A stretch of 35,682 bases of DNA, from NCBI GenBank assembly GCA_958413095.1, contig CATYUF010000010.1:1-35682 (forward strand), in the 5' to 3' direction. Below are positions 16,286 through 26,300 of this stretch, in pieces. Under the pieces are notes generated by a model. That model was not told where the DNA came from, ran no database searches, and saw only the letters and a program-made list of their open reading frames with translations. The stretch comes from an uncultured Clostridium sp. (GTDB lineage Bacteria > Bacillota > Clostridia > TANB77 > CAG-508). Made by a program: the position numbers and the translations under genes. How positions within the stretch are numbered: the stretch's first letter is position 1; every line of letters starts with the position of its first letter.

Positions 16286-16312
16286 TGATTTTTGTCTCCG
16301 ACCCCAAAATCA
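16286..16312 (-). repeat. REP-like palindromic repeat, copy 5
   Basis: The exact reverse complement of copy 1, located between the convergent ends of the XRE and ABC-F genes and about 1.6 kb from the transposase. It shows that the element can sit away from the transposase gene. Confidence 0.85.
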
Positions 16313-16343
16313 TTAGTTAATTTCTAAAATCATTTAATCCATT

Positions 16344-17927
16344 TTATTCAATTCCTAAATATTCATTATATGTGCATTCTTTGTCTATTATTTTCCCATC
16401 TTCTTTTATTTCTATTATTCTGTTTGCTACTGTTTGTGTTAATTCGTGGTCATGTGATGTGAATAAGATGTTTCCTATAAATTTTTTCATACCTTCATTT
16501 ACAGATGTTATACTTTCCATGTCTAAATGGTTTGTTGGTTCATCAAATATTAAGAAATTTGCTCCTGATAACATCATTTTTGATAGTACACATCTTACTT
16601 TTTCTCCTCCAGATAATACTTTTACTTGTTTTAATGCTTCATCTCCTGAGAATAACATTCTTCCTAAGAAACTTCTTACATATGTTTCATCTGGGTCTTT
16701 TGAGTAGTTTCTTAACCATTCTGTTATATTTTCGTCTGTTTCAAACAAATAGTTATTATCTTTTGGGAAGTATGATTTTGTTATTGTTGTTCCCCAGATT
16801 AATTCTCCTTCGTCTGGTTCTAGTTCTCCTTCTATTATTTGGAATAATACTGTTTTTGCTAATTCATTATCTGCTAGGAAGGCTATTTTGTTTCCTTCTT
16901 TTACTGTAAAGCTTACATTATCTAAAACTTTTACTCCTTCTACTGTTTTACTAATATTTTTAACTTGTAATATTTCTCTTCCTGGTTCTCTGTCTGGTTT
17001 AAAATCTACATATGGATATTTTCTGTTTGATGGTTTTATTTCTTCTAGTTCAATTTTTTCTAGTGTTTTCTTTCTAGATGTTGCTTGTTTTGATTTTGAA
17101 GCATTTGCACTAAATCTTGCAATGAAGTCTTGTAGTTCTTTGATTTTTTCTTCTTTCTTCTTGTTTTGTTCTCTTGCTTGTTTCAATGCTAATTGACTTG
17201 ATTCATACCAGAAGTCATAGTTTCCTGGATATACTTTTATTTTTCCAAAGTCTACATCTGCTATATGTGTGCAAACTTTGTTTAAGAAATATCTGTCATG
17301 TGATACTACTATTACTGTATTTTCAAATTCTATTAAAAATTCTTGTAACCAGTTTATACTTTTCATATCTAAGTCGTTTGTTGGTTCGTCTAATAGTAAA
17401 ACATCTGGATTTCCAAATAAACTTTGTGCTAATAATACTTTTACTTTTTCTCTGGCTTCTATTTCTTTCATATATTTATAGTGATTTTCTGGTACTATTC
17501 CTAAATCATTTAATAACATTGCTGCATCTGATTCTGCATTCCATCCGTCAAGTTCAGCAAATCTTTCTTCTAGTTTTGCTGCTTTCATTCCATCTTCTTC
17601 TGAGAAATCTGGTTTTGCATATATTTCGTCTTTTTCTTTCATGATGTCATATAACTCTTTATTTCCCATTAATACTGTATCCATTACTGTATATTCTTCA
17701 AAAGCAAAATGGTCTTGTTTTAATATTGATAGTCTTTCTCCTTTTTCTAAAGTTACATCACCTTTACTTGGTTCTAATTCTCCTGATAATACTTTTAAAA
17801 ATGTTGATTTTCCTGCTCCATTTGCTCCTATTATTCCATAACAGTTTCCTTTTCCAAATTTTATGTTTACGTCTTCAAATAATACTCTTTTTCCAAATCT
17901 TACAGTTACTCCGTTTGCACTTAGCAT
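16344..17927 (-). CDS. ABC-F family ATPase (YkpA/YbiT-like)
   Basis: The product has 527 residues with two ATP-binding domains in one chain and no membrane spans, as in ABC-F proteins that act on the ribosome. The first Walker A is GANGAGKST (34-42), with Walker B VLLLDEPTNDLD. The second domain has LSGGEKVRCVLSKM and FLIFDEPTNHLD. The linker between them is charged and rich in Lys. The usual LSGGE signature is absent from the first domain and reads EIEAREKVKVLL, a degeneracy I recall in this subgroup. The ATG has AGGAGG seven bases upstream. Its exact substrate state is not predictable; antibiotic resistance is less likely than a housekeeping translation role. Confidence 0.92.
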   Translation of the reverse strand: MLSANGVTVRFGKRVLFEDVNIKFGKGNCYGIIGANGAGKSTFLKVLSGELEPSKGDVTLEKGERLSILKQDHFAFEEYTVMDTVLMGNKELYDIMKEKDEIYAKPDFSEEDGMKAAKLEERFAELDGWNAESDAAMLLNDLGIVPENHYKYMKEIEAREKVKVLLAQSLFGNPDVLLLDEPTNDLDMKSINWLQEFLIEFENTVIVVSHDRYFLNKVCTHIADVDFGKIKVYPGNYDFWYESSQLALKQAREQNKKKEEKIKELQDFIARFSANASKSKQATSRKKTLEKIELEEIKPSNRKYPYVDFKPDREPGREILQVKNISKTVEGVKVLDNVSFTVKEGNKIAFLADNELAKTVLFQIIEGELEPDEGELIWGTTITKSYFPKDNNYLFETDENITEWLRNYSKDPDETYVRSFLGRMLFSGDEALKQVKVLSGGEKVRCVLSKMMLSGANFLIFDEPTNHLDMESITSVNEGMKKFIGNILFTSHDHELTQTVANRIIEIKEDGKIIDKECTYNEYLGIE

Positions 17928-18126
17928 TTTATCTCCTCCTATACTCTTATCGTTGGTATTATATACTATTTTTGCTTTTTTTTCAAGAATTCTTTAATTC
18001 AATTTTATTATTTTAGTATTATTGCCTTATTTTTTCTTTACATTTTTATGTAAATATGGTAAACTGTTTTATAGCTTAATGCTATTCGTAGTAACTCATA
18101 ATATTGAATTCAATAAGGAGGTAAAC

Positions 18127-18561
18127 ATGAGAATTTATCAAAATGAACAAATCGGAGATATTTATCGGGTTTTAAGGGGTAACTTAGAGGATTCCATAGA
18201 CAACTTTAATACTGCTATTAAAGAAGCTAAAATAGCCTTTCTTAAAGATTATGCTACTGAGGAATGTTGTTGTACTTCTGATGATGAAGATTTTATTGAT
18301 TATCTAGAGAATTTTTATTTAATGCTGGATGAAACAGATTCAATAATTTTATCTTATTATGATCCTTTGGACGAAAAATCATATTCTATTACTTTTACTA
18401 TATCTTTAGCTTCAAAAGTCTCAAATTCAATAAACTTTTATGATAACATGCTGAAAGTTTTAAATTTTGAATTCTTGAAAGATTATGATTCATACTGTGA
18501 TATGATTTTCCTAAAATTTGATACCTTAAAAAGTTCTTTCATAGCTTTTGCTGATTTGTAA
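18127..18561 (+). CDS. Unknown acidic protein (144 aa)
   Basis: The start is the ATG at 18127, preceded by AAGGAGGT at 18115-18122. The same frame is open further upstream but has no binding site there. The sequence is helical and acidic, with a Cys-Cys-Cys run (ECCCTSDDEDF) in the middle and a hydrophobic carboxy half. I see no signal peptide, and I do not recognise the family. Codon 14 (18166-18168) is CGG followed by GTT. A +1 slip there would meet TAA two codons later, so full-length product requires normal reading of this CGG. The gene stands alone on its strand between ABC-F (divergent) and DUF378 (convergent). Confidence 0.75.
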   Translation: MRIYQNEQIGDIYRVLRGNLEDSIDNFNTAIKEAKIAFLKDYATEECCCTSDDEDFIDYLENFYLMLDETDSIILSYYDPLDEKSYSITFTISLASKVSNSINFYDNMLKVLNFEFLKDYDSYCDMIFLKFDTLKSSFIAFADL

Positions 18562-18575
18562 TTATCATTTTAAAA

Positions 18576-18627
18576 AATAGAGCTGATAAACTAATGCTTT
18601 AATAGCAAATAGCTTATCAGCTCTATT
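18576..18627. terminator. Bidirectional terminator
   Basis: AATAGAGCTGATAA (18576-18589) pairs perfectly with 18614-18627, with an inner GCT/AGC stem. It lies between the convergent 18127 and 18704 genes, with A- and T-rich flanks. Confidence 0.8.
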
Positions 18628-18703
18628 ACTTTAATTTCTTGATACTATATTATAAAAAATTCACTCAACTTGATAATAATATTTTGAATTATTCTTTTAT
18701 CCA

Positions 18704-18892
18704 TTAATCATCAAATAATAACTTAATCCCCCATAATCCTGATAATCCAACTAAGCCATAAATAATTCTTGATATTATAGTCATATCACCAAATATTGTT
18801 GCTACAAGATTAAAGTTAAATAATCCTATTAATCCCCAGTTTATGGCTCCTATGATTATTAAGACTAATGCTATTTTGTCTATTACTTTCAT
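18704..18892 (-). CDS. DUF378 family small membrane protein
   Basis: The product has 62 residues and two membrane spans. It carries the conserved GAINWGLIGLFNFNLV and a second span, IIYGLVGLSGLWGI, which are typical of DUF378 (YuzA-like) proteins of Firmicutes. Function is unknown in the family. The ATG is preceded by AAAGGAGG. Confidence 0.9.
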   Translation of the reverse strand: MKVIDKIALVLIIIGAINWGLIGLFNFNLVATIFGDMTIISRIIYGLVGLSGLWGIKLLFDD

Positions 18893-19005
18893 AGTTTTCC
18901 TCCTTTTATTTTTTATTATTATTCCATTTTCTTCAAAAATTATTCATTTAGTTGAATTTTTTTAATTTTTATGATAATTTATATTAAATTAACGGGGTGA
19001 TTTTT

Positions 19006-20292
19006 TTGAGAAGAAATAATAGGTCTAATGGAAATAGAAGAAATTTTATATCTGTTGATGATACTAAAAAATTAACATCAATTTTAATTAAATTGATAAT
19101 CATTTTATCTATTGCTTTTTTTATTGTTGTTATTTTTAATATAACTAAAAATTGGCTAAATTATAAAAAAACAATTGATATTGCAAATCAAGAAATTAAT
19201 GAGACCAATATCTCCGAAAATGTATCTTCTAATGCAGGTTCTGCTCCAAAGATTACTGATACTACATTTACTTTAACTGCTTTAGGAGATATTATGTGCC
19301 ATAATACACAATATTTAGATGCTTATAATTCTTCTACTGATTCGTATAATTTTTCTTATATTTTTGATGATATTAGTTATTATATTCAAAACTCTAATAT
19401 ATCTATTGCCAATTTAGAAACTTCTTTTGCTGGTAAAGATAAAGGTTATAGTAATTATCCTCGTTTTAATACTCCTGATAGTTTGGCATATAACTTAAAA
19501 AAATTAGGATTAGATGTTATTGCTACTGCTAATAGCCATTCTTTAGATTATGGTTTTGAAGGTTTGTCTCGAACTTTAGATGTACTTGAAAGCGCTGATG
19601 TTTCTCATGTTGGTACTAATAAAACTCAAGAAGCGCAAGATACTGTTCTGATAAAATATGTTAAGGGAATTAAGCTAGCCTTTGTTAATTATACTTGTAA
19701 TACAACAAATCTAGCTATTCCTTCTGATAAAGGATTTTGTATTAATACTTCTAATAAAGATTTAATAAAAAAACAACTTGATAGAGCAAAATCTCAAAAT
19801 GCTGATATTATAATTGCTTATATGAATTGGGGAGATGAATATACTACTTCTGTTAATAGCACTCAAACTGAACTCTCTGATTTTCTGTTTAAAAATGGTG
19901 TTGATATCATTTTAGGTTCTCATCCTCATGTGTTACAAAAAATGGAGAAAAAAACTGTAACTTTGGAAGATGGTTCTTCTAAAGATGGCTTTATAATTTA
20001 TTCTTTAGGTAATTTCATAAGTGATCAAAATTTAAAAAATACAAGAACATCTATCATTTTGACTTTAACTATCACCAAACATACTTCTGGTAATATTAGT
20101 ATTGATAAAGTTGATTATGTTCCTATTTATATGTATGAAAATAATGCTGTAAATGACAAAAAAATGAAATTATTAGATATTAATAAAACTGTTTCTTTAT
20201 ATAACAAAGGAATTGATACTTCTATTGGCGATAATATGTTTAATTTTCTAACCGCTGAATTAAATCGAATTTCTAAAGTGCTCTATTATTAA
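19006..20292 (+). CDS. CapA family protein (metallophosphoesterase-like, poly-gamma-glutamate type)
   Basis: The product has 428 residues. The amino end is basic (RRNNRSNGNRRN), followed by one membrane span at about residues 25-47 and an extracellular CapA domain. Visible metal-site motifs are GDIM (D95), NLETS, N176-S-H178 and GSHPHVLQ, in the order seen in CapA/PgsA. The family is linked to capsule or poly-gamma-glutamate export, but many gut Firmicutes carry stand-alone members of unknown substrate, and no capB or capC is nearby. The start is taken as the TTG at 19006, with GGGGTGAT six bases upstream. An upstream in-frame GTG (18997) is part of that binding site. Confidence 0.9.
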   Translation: MRRNNRSNGNRRNFISVDDTKKLTSILIKLIIILSIAFFIVVIFNITKNWLNYKKTIDIANQEINETNISENVSSNAGSAPKITDTTFTLTALGDIMCHNTQYLDAYNSSTDSYNFSYIFDDISYYIQNSNISIANLETSFAGKDKGYSNYPRFNTPDSLAYNLKKLGLDVIATANSHSLDYGFEGLSRTLDVLESADVSHVGTNKTQEAQDTVLIKYVKGIKLAFVNYTCNTTNLAIPSDKGFCINTSNKDLIKKQLDRAKSQNADIIIAYMNWGDEYTTSVNSTQTELSDFLFKNGVDIILGSHPHVLQKMEKKTVTLEDGSSKDGFIIYSLGNFISDQNLKNTRTSIILTLTITKHTSGNISIDKVDYVPIYMYENNAVNDKKMKLLDINKTVSLYNKGIDTSIGDNMFNFLTAELNRISKVLYY

Positions 20293-20304
20293 TTTTGCAA
20301 AATC

Positions 20305-20346
20305 GCAGTCCTAAAATATAAAAATATTTCTGGGACTGCCCTTTTC
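20305..20346. terminator. Terminator between CapA and CorA
   Basis: GCAGTCC (20305-20311) pairs with GGACTGC (20333-20339) around an AT-rich inner stem, followed by CCTTTTCTT. It lies between two convergent genes. Confidence 0.75.
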
Positions 20347-20366
20347 TTATTACATTTTATTCAATT

Positions 20367-21317
20367 TTAATTAAGCATATCTCTTCTTTTCAACCACCAA
20401 GTTACTGCCAATGTTGTTATTATGGCAATTACTATCATTATTGGAAATCCTATTGGACTATTTTGAAATGGTAAATTTACATTCATTCCCCAAAAGCTTG
20501 ATATCATTGTTGGTATTGCTAGTACTATTGTTATTGATGTTAGAAATTTCATTACTCCATTTAAGTTATTTGAAATAATTGAAGCATATGCATCCATTGT
20601 TCCATTTAAGATATTGCTATATATTTGTGACATTTCTATTGCTTGTCGGTTTTCTATAATCGCATCTTCTAATATATCTTCATCATCATCATATAATTTT
20701 ATTATTTTTCCTCTCATGGTTTTTTCCATGACAATTTCATTTGATTTTAGTGAAGTTGTAAAATATACTAAACCTTTTTCTAAGCTTAATAATTTTAATA
20801 ATTCTTTATTTTTCATTGAATTTTTTAATATATATTCTGCTATTTCTGTTTCTTTATTTATTTGTTTTAGGTAATTCAAAAAATATGATGAGTTTAAGTA
20901 GAATATTTGGAATATGAATCTTGTTTTTTTATAAGTTTGAAAATTTTTTATTTTTCTTTTTTCAAAATCTTCTATTACTTTATTTTTCTTTAATGATACT
21001 GTTATAAAAAAATCGTCTCTTACTACAATCATTCCTAATGGCATTGTTGTATATATATCATTTTCCTCACTTTTTTCTATTATTGGTACATCTATTACAA
21101 ATAATATTGTTCCATCGTCTTCTTCTGCGTCAATTCTTGCTTTTTCTTCATAATCTAACGCATCCCTTATAAAGTCTTCTTGAATATTTACATTTTCACA
21201 TACTTTTCTTATTTCTACCTCTGAGGGGTTTACAAGACTTATCCAACTTCCTTTTTTGAATTCTTTTATTTCTTCTATTCTATTTGTTTCTATATCTGTG
21301 TTATATATTTTTAACAT
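20367..21317 (-). CDS. CorA-like magnesium/divalent cation transporter
   Basis: The product has 316 residues. A large acidic cytoplasmic domain is followed by two carboxy-terminal membrane spans (LTSITIVLAIPTMISSF and IGFPIMIVIAIITTLAVTWW). The diagnostic GMN motif ends the first span, as WGMNVNLPF. The CorA family forms pentameric channels for Mg2+ or Co2+. The start is the ATG at 21317, which has AGGAGGGG at ideal spacing. A longer frame starting 17 codons upstream would include this binding site and was not used. Confidence 0.93.
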   Translation of the reverse strand: MLKIYNTDIETNRIEEIKEFKKGSWISLVNPSEVEIRKVCENVNIQEDFIRDALDYEEKARIDAEEDDGTILFVIDVPIIEKSEENDIYTTMPLGMIVVRDDFFITVSLKKNKVIEDFEKRKIKNFQTYKKTRFIFQIFYLNSSYFLNYLKQINKETEIAEYILKNSMKNKELLKLLSLEKGLVYFTTSLKSNEIVMEKTMRGKIIKLYDDDEDILEDAIIENRQAIEMSQIYSNILNGTMDAYASIISNNLNGVMKFLTSITIVLAIPTMISSFWGMNVNLPFQNSPIGFPIMIVIAIITTLAVTWWLKRRDMLN

Positions 21318-21414
21318 AAAATCCCCTCCTAACATATTTATTTTAGCTTTTTTATTCGTGTTTGTCAATTAATATATTTTATTTCAAATTGTGCTTTTAT
21401 TTATCTTTTACTTT

Positions 21415-23089
21415 TTAATTTAATATATAATTTTTTATCTCTTCTATATTTATATATGCTATAAATAATATTATTCCTATAATTGACATTCCTTTTGATA
21501 CTTTCATTAAGATTGTTTCTTTATAGTTTACTTCTATAATTCCTTCATTTGTTTTATTTATCGAAATTGCTAGAAATCCATTTTCACTTTCAAAGCTATT
21601 TATTTCTTTGTCATTTAATTCTATTTTATATCCTGGATAATATATGTATGGTAGTTCTAAAATAGCATTGTCATCAAGTATTTTGACATTTGCTTTTAAT
21701 TTCTGTCCGTTTTTCTCTAAGTTTTGTATATTTGCTCTGCCTTTTAAAATTTCAATTGTATTTTCTCTTTCAAGTATATACTCTCTATTTTTATTACTAT
21801 TTACAGGCAAATACTCTCCCTTTCCCATTGCTGCAATTACTTCATTTTTATTTTCTGTAACGCTACCTATGTCCCATTCATTTATTTTTAAAATTTCATC
21901 ATTTACTGGTATAAATCTATTTAGAGTAATACAATATAGTGTTGCAATTATTAAAATAACAATTACATCTACTATTTTTATTCTTTTTATTAAATTTCCC
22001 ATATTTATTGCACAAATTATAGCAAAGAAAAAGTCACTAAAAACTAACGTTCTCCATGTGAATTGTATTATTGATACTTTTTCATTAAATATTTGCCATG
22101 GAAAATATTTAGTTGACATGAATATACTTAAAAATCCTAATATTAGAAATAGTATATATTCTTTTTTATATTCTTTATTTGTAACATTTTTTATTGCAAA
22201 TATAGATAAAATCAGCATTATTATAATGTGTGGTCCTATTTCATATACATATGTTGAATCTTTTGATGTGGTAAATAATTGTTTTAACTCTAATCCACTA
22301 TTTATAAATGATTCTTTTGTGGCCATTGCGTCTTTTTGATATGCTTCATATTCTGCAAAATTGTATGTCTCTAATAATGGAATCCAAAAAAATGCACTAA
22401 TTAACATTATTAACATTATATTTATTACTAGTTTTTTTATAATTTCTTTGTCTTTTATCTTTTTAATATTCGCACATAAATATATAAATGCCATTATTGC
22501 TGTAAGCACTGTCATTAAATTATGTGTAAATATTAACCCGTGTTGCTCCTACAGTTAAAATCCATTCTCCTTTTTCTTTGCTAAATAGTTTATACATTCC
22601 TAAAAATACTAATGGAATAAATATATAACTTAAGAATTCTCCTAAGGCATTTCTAATATACATATCATTTAAATGATATGGCATTGTCATATATAAAATA
22701 CCTGCTATTGTTCCTGTTATTTCATTTTTTGTTAAATTACTAACAAATTTATACATTGTAATTCCAGAAATTAGTATTCCTATGAATAATACTAACTTGT
22801 AACTATTTATGAATGTCCCCGCAATTACTCTTGTAATTAGGATTAAGGTTGTTGATAATGGTCCATAAAATAAATCCCAACTGTATCCAAATTCATTTGT
22901 TAAATTTGATAAAATTTTAGGATTACCTTTGTTTTGTATTTCTAAATATGTTTCGTATGCTCTTCCTATATGTTGGATTCCATCATCAAAATATATATCT
23001 GTATTGCTTTTTAACAAGGGTAATGAAATTATTATTGATGCTATTAATATTATTAAAAAATATTTGGTATTGTTTAGTTTTTCTTTCAT
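21415..23089 (-). CDS. Polytopic membrane protein (PTPS-related/YfhO-like), split by a +1 shift
   Basis: Restoring one frame gives about 557 residues with about 10 hydrophobic spans. The sequence DDGIQHIGRAYE (about residues 35-46) after the first span, and a NALGEFLSYIFIPLVFLGMY segment later, resemble the 6-pyruvoyl-tetrahydropterin-synthase-related membrane family and YfhO/GT-C type glycosyltransferases. A likely role is sugar or lipid transfer at the outer face of the membrane, but this is a family-level guess. A beta-rich carboxy segment (about 110 residues) precedes a last span. The first frame ends at TAA six codons after CGG (22538-22540). Skipping the C gives G-A-T-G-L-I-F-T-H-N-L-M-T, in keeping with the membrane-span pattern. 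The gene lies downstream of tRNA-Lys and upstream of corA on the same strand. Confidence 0.78.
22538..22540 (-). other. Frame junction 3: in-frame CGG with one extra C
   Basis: The gene strand reads GCA ACA CGG GTT AAT. Skipping the C gives ACA GGG TTA ATA TTT, joining the two halves. It is codon 184 of the gene. An AGGAG lies five bases upstream, which recalls the stimulatory site of the prfB frameshift, but the other two junctions lack it. Confidence 0.8.
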
Positions 23090-23122
23090 ATTTTCTCTTT
23101 CTTAGTTTTAAAACTATATAAT

Positions 23123-23150
23123 AAAAAGGTGTGTAGTTTGAGTACACACC
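23123..23150 (-). terminator. Terminator of tRNA-Lys
   Basis: On the minus strand GGTGTGTA and TACACACC form a perfect 8-bp stem with a 7-base loop, followed by TTTTTATTATAT. It lies just downstream of the tRNA. Confidence 0.9.
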
Positions 23151-23172
23151 AGTTTGATTTATAAATGCTAAT

Positions 23173-23248
23173 TGGTGCACCATCTCGGCTTCGAACCGAG
23201 GACCTCCAGATTAAGAGTCTGTTGCTCTACCAACTGAGCTAATGGTGC
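23173..23248 (-). tRNA. tRNA-Lys (anticodon CUU)
   Basis: Read on the minus strand: acceptor GCACCAT/ATGGTGC, D-arm TTAGCTCAGTTGGTAGAGCAA, anticodon loop CTCTTAA with CTT at positions 34-36, and T-arm CTCGGTTCGAAGCCGAG. The CCA end is encoded. The first pair of the anticodon stem is A opposite G; otherwise the fold is complete. It reads AAG. Confidence 0.95.
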
Positions 23249-23325
23249 ATATTTCTAAATTTTTATTTTCAAATTCTTTTCTATTATAGTCTGTTTTATT
23301 TTCATTGTCAAGACTTTCAATTTAA

Positions 23326-23369
23326 AATGAACTTAATTATCGAATTTTTATTCAATAATCAAGTTCATT
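23326..23369 (-). terminator. Inverted repeat after the giant surface gene, probable terminator
   Basis: AATGAACTT (23326-23334) pairs with AAGTTCATT (23361-23369), and the inner sequences continue the stem with one wobble. The U-run is poor. It lies 30 bases after the stop at 23398. Confidence 0.55.
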
Positions 23370-23397
23370 ATATATTTTTATAACAATTATTTAATCA

Positions 23398-26300
23398 TTA
23401 TTTTTTTAATACAAATCTCTTTATTAATATTATTCCTGCTGTTAATATTCCTAACGTTGATATCCCTAGCATAATATATGTTATGTTATTATTTCCTCCT
23501 GTAGGTGGTAAAATAATTATTTCTTCTGAAGTGTCCTTGTCTGGTTCTTTTGGTTCATTTGTTCCTGGATTAAAGTTTCCTGGAATTGGTTCAGGTGGTT
23601 TTCCTCCTGTTTTTTCTATTTCTATTACTTCTGTGTCATTTCCTATTATTATTTCATCATTTTTTGATAATAATTTTGATGTTTCTAATTCTACTTTTGT
23701 TTGTTCTCCAGCTTTTAGTGGTTTTTCATTAATATGTGTTTGCACACTTTTTAATTTTTCCACATATTCTTGTAAATTTTTATCTAGACTTCCATTTTCG
23801 AACAATTCTTTCTTTTCTTCTAAATTAAGTTTGTTCCATTTATCTGCTGTTTCTTTATCTGTCATTATTAAATTATCGTCTAAATAATCTATTATACTTG
23901 CTGTTAACCTTACTGGATTTTCTTTTCCAATTCCAAATTTATAATATTTTTCTGAAACATAATCTAATTCACTTACATTATTTATTGTAATTTCATATAT
24001 TACATCCAGTTTTGCTCCTTCCATTAGTTCTTGGTCTACTTCTATTTTTACTGCACCTTGGCTCACATTAGATTTTGGTAAATATACTGTATATGGTGTT
24101 TTTTCTGCTAGTTGGTACTTTCCATCTGGTCCTTTTTCTACTTTTGCATCTACTAATATTACTCCATTTGCTAGTGTGATTCTTACTTGTTTTATATGTT
24201 TTTCTAATTTTAATTGTTGTTTTGGTCTTTCTATAAGTCCAAAATCTATATTCTTAATTGTATTTTTAAATTCATCTTTTGATATTAAATGTCCTTGTGA
24301 GTCTAATTTTAGGCTTCCATCTGGATTAGTTTCAAATTCGTCTTTTACATTTGAATTATCCTTATCATATTCTATATGTGTCTTAAAGTCTTGAGTATTA
24401 GAATTCATTTTTGTTATTAATTCTTCTTCTGTTCCATCTTTAAGTGTTATTTTTGAACCCTCTACATAATTGTTAATAATATTCATATTTGCATTATTAA
24501 TTTTTTCAGTTTGTTTATCTATTGCTTTTCTTGTTTCATAATTATCTATTGCATCAGAATATCTAGGTTCTGTTGTTTTATACCATTCATTGTTTTGTTC
24601 ATTTTTATTCCATGTGCTTTCGTCTATTGCCGTTCCTTTATAATTTTGAACTTTATATTCTTTATTTCCCCATGTATATCTTAGTTCATAGTCTTCTGGT
24701 ATAAATCCACTTATTTCAAAATCTCCATTTACATTTGTTTTTACTATTGCTTCTTTTGTATATGTTTTTGTTTCTTCGTCATAAATTTTTGCTACTTCAT
24801 TTGGATTTTTTGCATATACTAATCTAACTTCAACATCTTTTATTCCTTTTTCGTCATTATCATATTGTCCATTTCCTTTTCTTTCTTCTCCTGTCACTAC
24901 TGTTGTCGAATTTTTTGATGTTTCTATATTTTCTAAGAATACTTTTCCATTTATTTTTCTTGGATTTTTTTGTAAAACCAAGCTAAATCCTGGTGCTCTA
25001 TCAGTATCGTCTTCATATGTTTTTTGGTCTGCTGGATTTGCATTTCCTGGTTCTGAATTTGAATCTATTCCTGCATATATTTTTCCGTTAGCATCTAGTG
25101 TTCCATATCTTCCTATTTCTGCAACATTGTCTAATTTTATTTCTGTATTTCCATCTAATATGTCAACTATTTTATTCTTCAAGACTTCTAATTCTATATA
25201 TATTTTTTCTTCTTTTTGTGGTTCTACAATTATATTTGTTGATATTTCAATTCCTTTGTAGTTATTTTTATTGCTTATTTCTTTTCTTCCTATTGATGCA
25301 TCATTATTTACATATCCGTTTTTATCTAAAGTTCTTCCTATTGCCCTTAATTCATATTTTGAATCAAAGTAATCATATATTTGTGGTATTTTCATTTTTA
25401 GATTTGTTGTTTTATTTATTATTCCTATTTCATATATCACTTTAACTGTCAGTTCATTTGGTCCCTCGTATGAAATATCTGATGCGTATAAAGGTCTTGT
25501 ATATGTCATTTCAGAATATTTTCCTTGGAATTTTATTTGTTGTTCTAAGTCTTTTAATTCTTTTCCACCTGTATATACTTTTGAATTATTGTATCTTTCT
25601 CTATAGTTGTATGTATGGGTTTGTCCATTTATTGATACTTTTACATTATTTAAGTCTTTTATTACTGATGCATTTGGTTGCTCTCTTAGAAAAATTCCTA
25701 AGTTTATATTTGCTATTTCTTTTATGTCTTGTTTTCTAACTTCTTCTGCTGTTTTTATTTTATCTAAATATCCATTATATGCATTATATGTATTTGATGT
25801 TATTTCATATTTTTCATATACTCCGTAATATGGTTTTTTTCCGTTTTGGTCTGGTTTTCCTAAATTTACTATACTCTCATATTTTGCATTGTTTTTGTTA
25901 TATTCTACTGGTGTTTTTACTCCATTTGTTCCTATTGCTTCTCCTTTTTTGATTTCAGCAAATTTATTGTTAAATATTTCTCTTGCGTTTCCTTCTGTTG
26001 CTTTGCTTCCGTTTGTCTGATTTAACATTTTAGGTACACATTCATAACTCATTCCATTATATTCAAATGAAATGTAATATTTAGATAATTTATCTATTTC
26101 TACATTTTTGAATAGATATTTTCCGTTTCTATCTGTAATGGCTGTCCTTACTGGTTTATTTTCTTCATATAATGTAACTGTCATTCCTTCGATTAATGGT
26201 TCTTTTGTGTCATATAGGTTATTTCTGTATGTTTGTTTTCCATCTCCTATATCTTCCCATACTATTCCTGATAAATCTACATATTTTCTTCTGTTGTATA

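Noticed and set aside
16344..17927. Antibiotic-resistance ABC-F gene
   Set aside because: The sequence resembles the YkpA/YbiT housekeeping group, and there is no leader peptide or attenuator upstream.
19006..20292. Complete poly-gamma-glutamate capsule operon
   Set aside because: Only a CapA-type gene is present, with no capB, capC or capE nearby.
513..22540. Ordinary sequencing error as the cause of the three frame breaks
   Set aside because: Not fully excluded, but none of the three insertions is in a homopolymer, and all share base, codon phase and next codon. Read-level data would settle it.
961..22540. Plain reassignment of CGG to another amino acid
   Set aside because: Reassignment alone would not restore the reading frame; one base must be skipped at each site.
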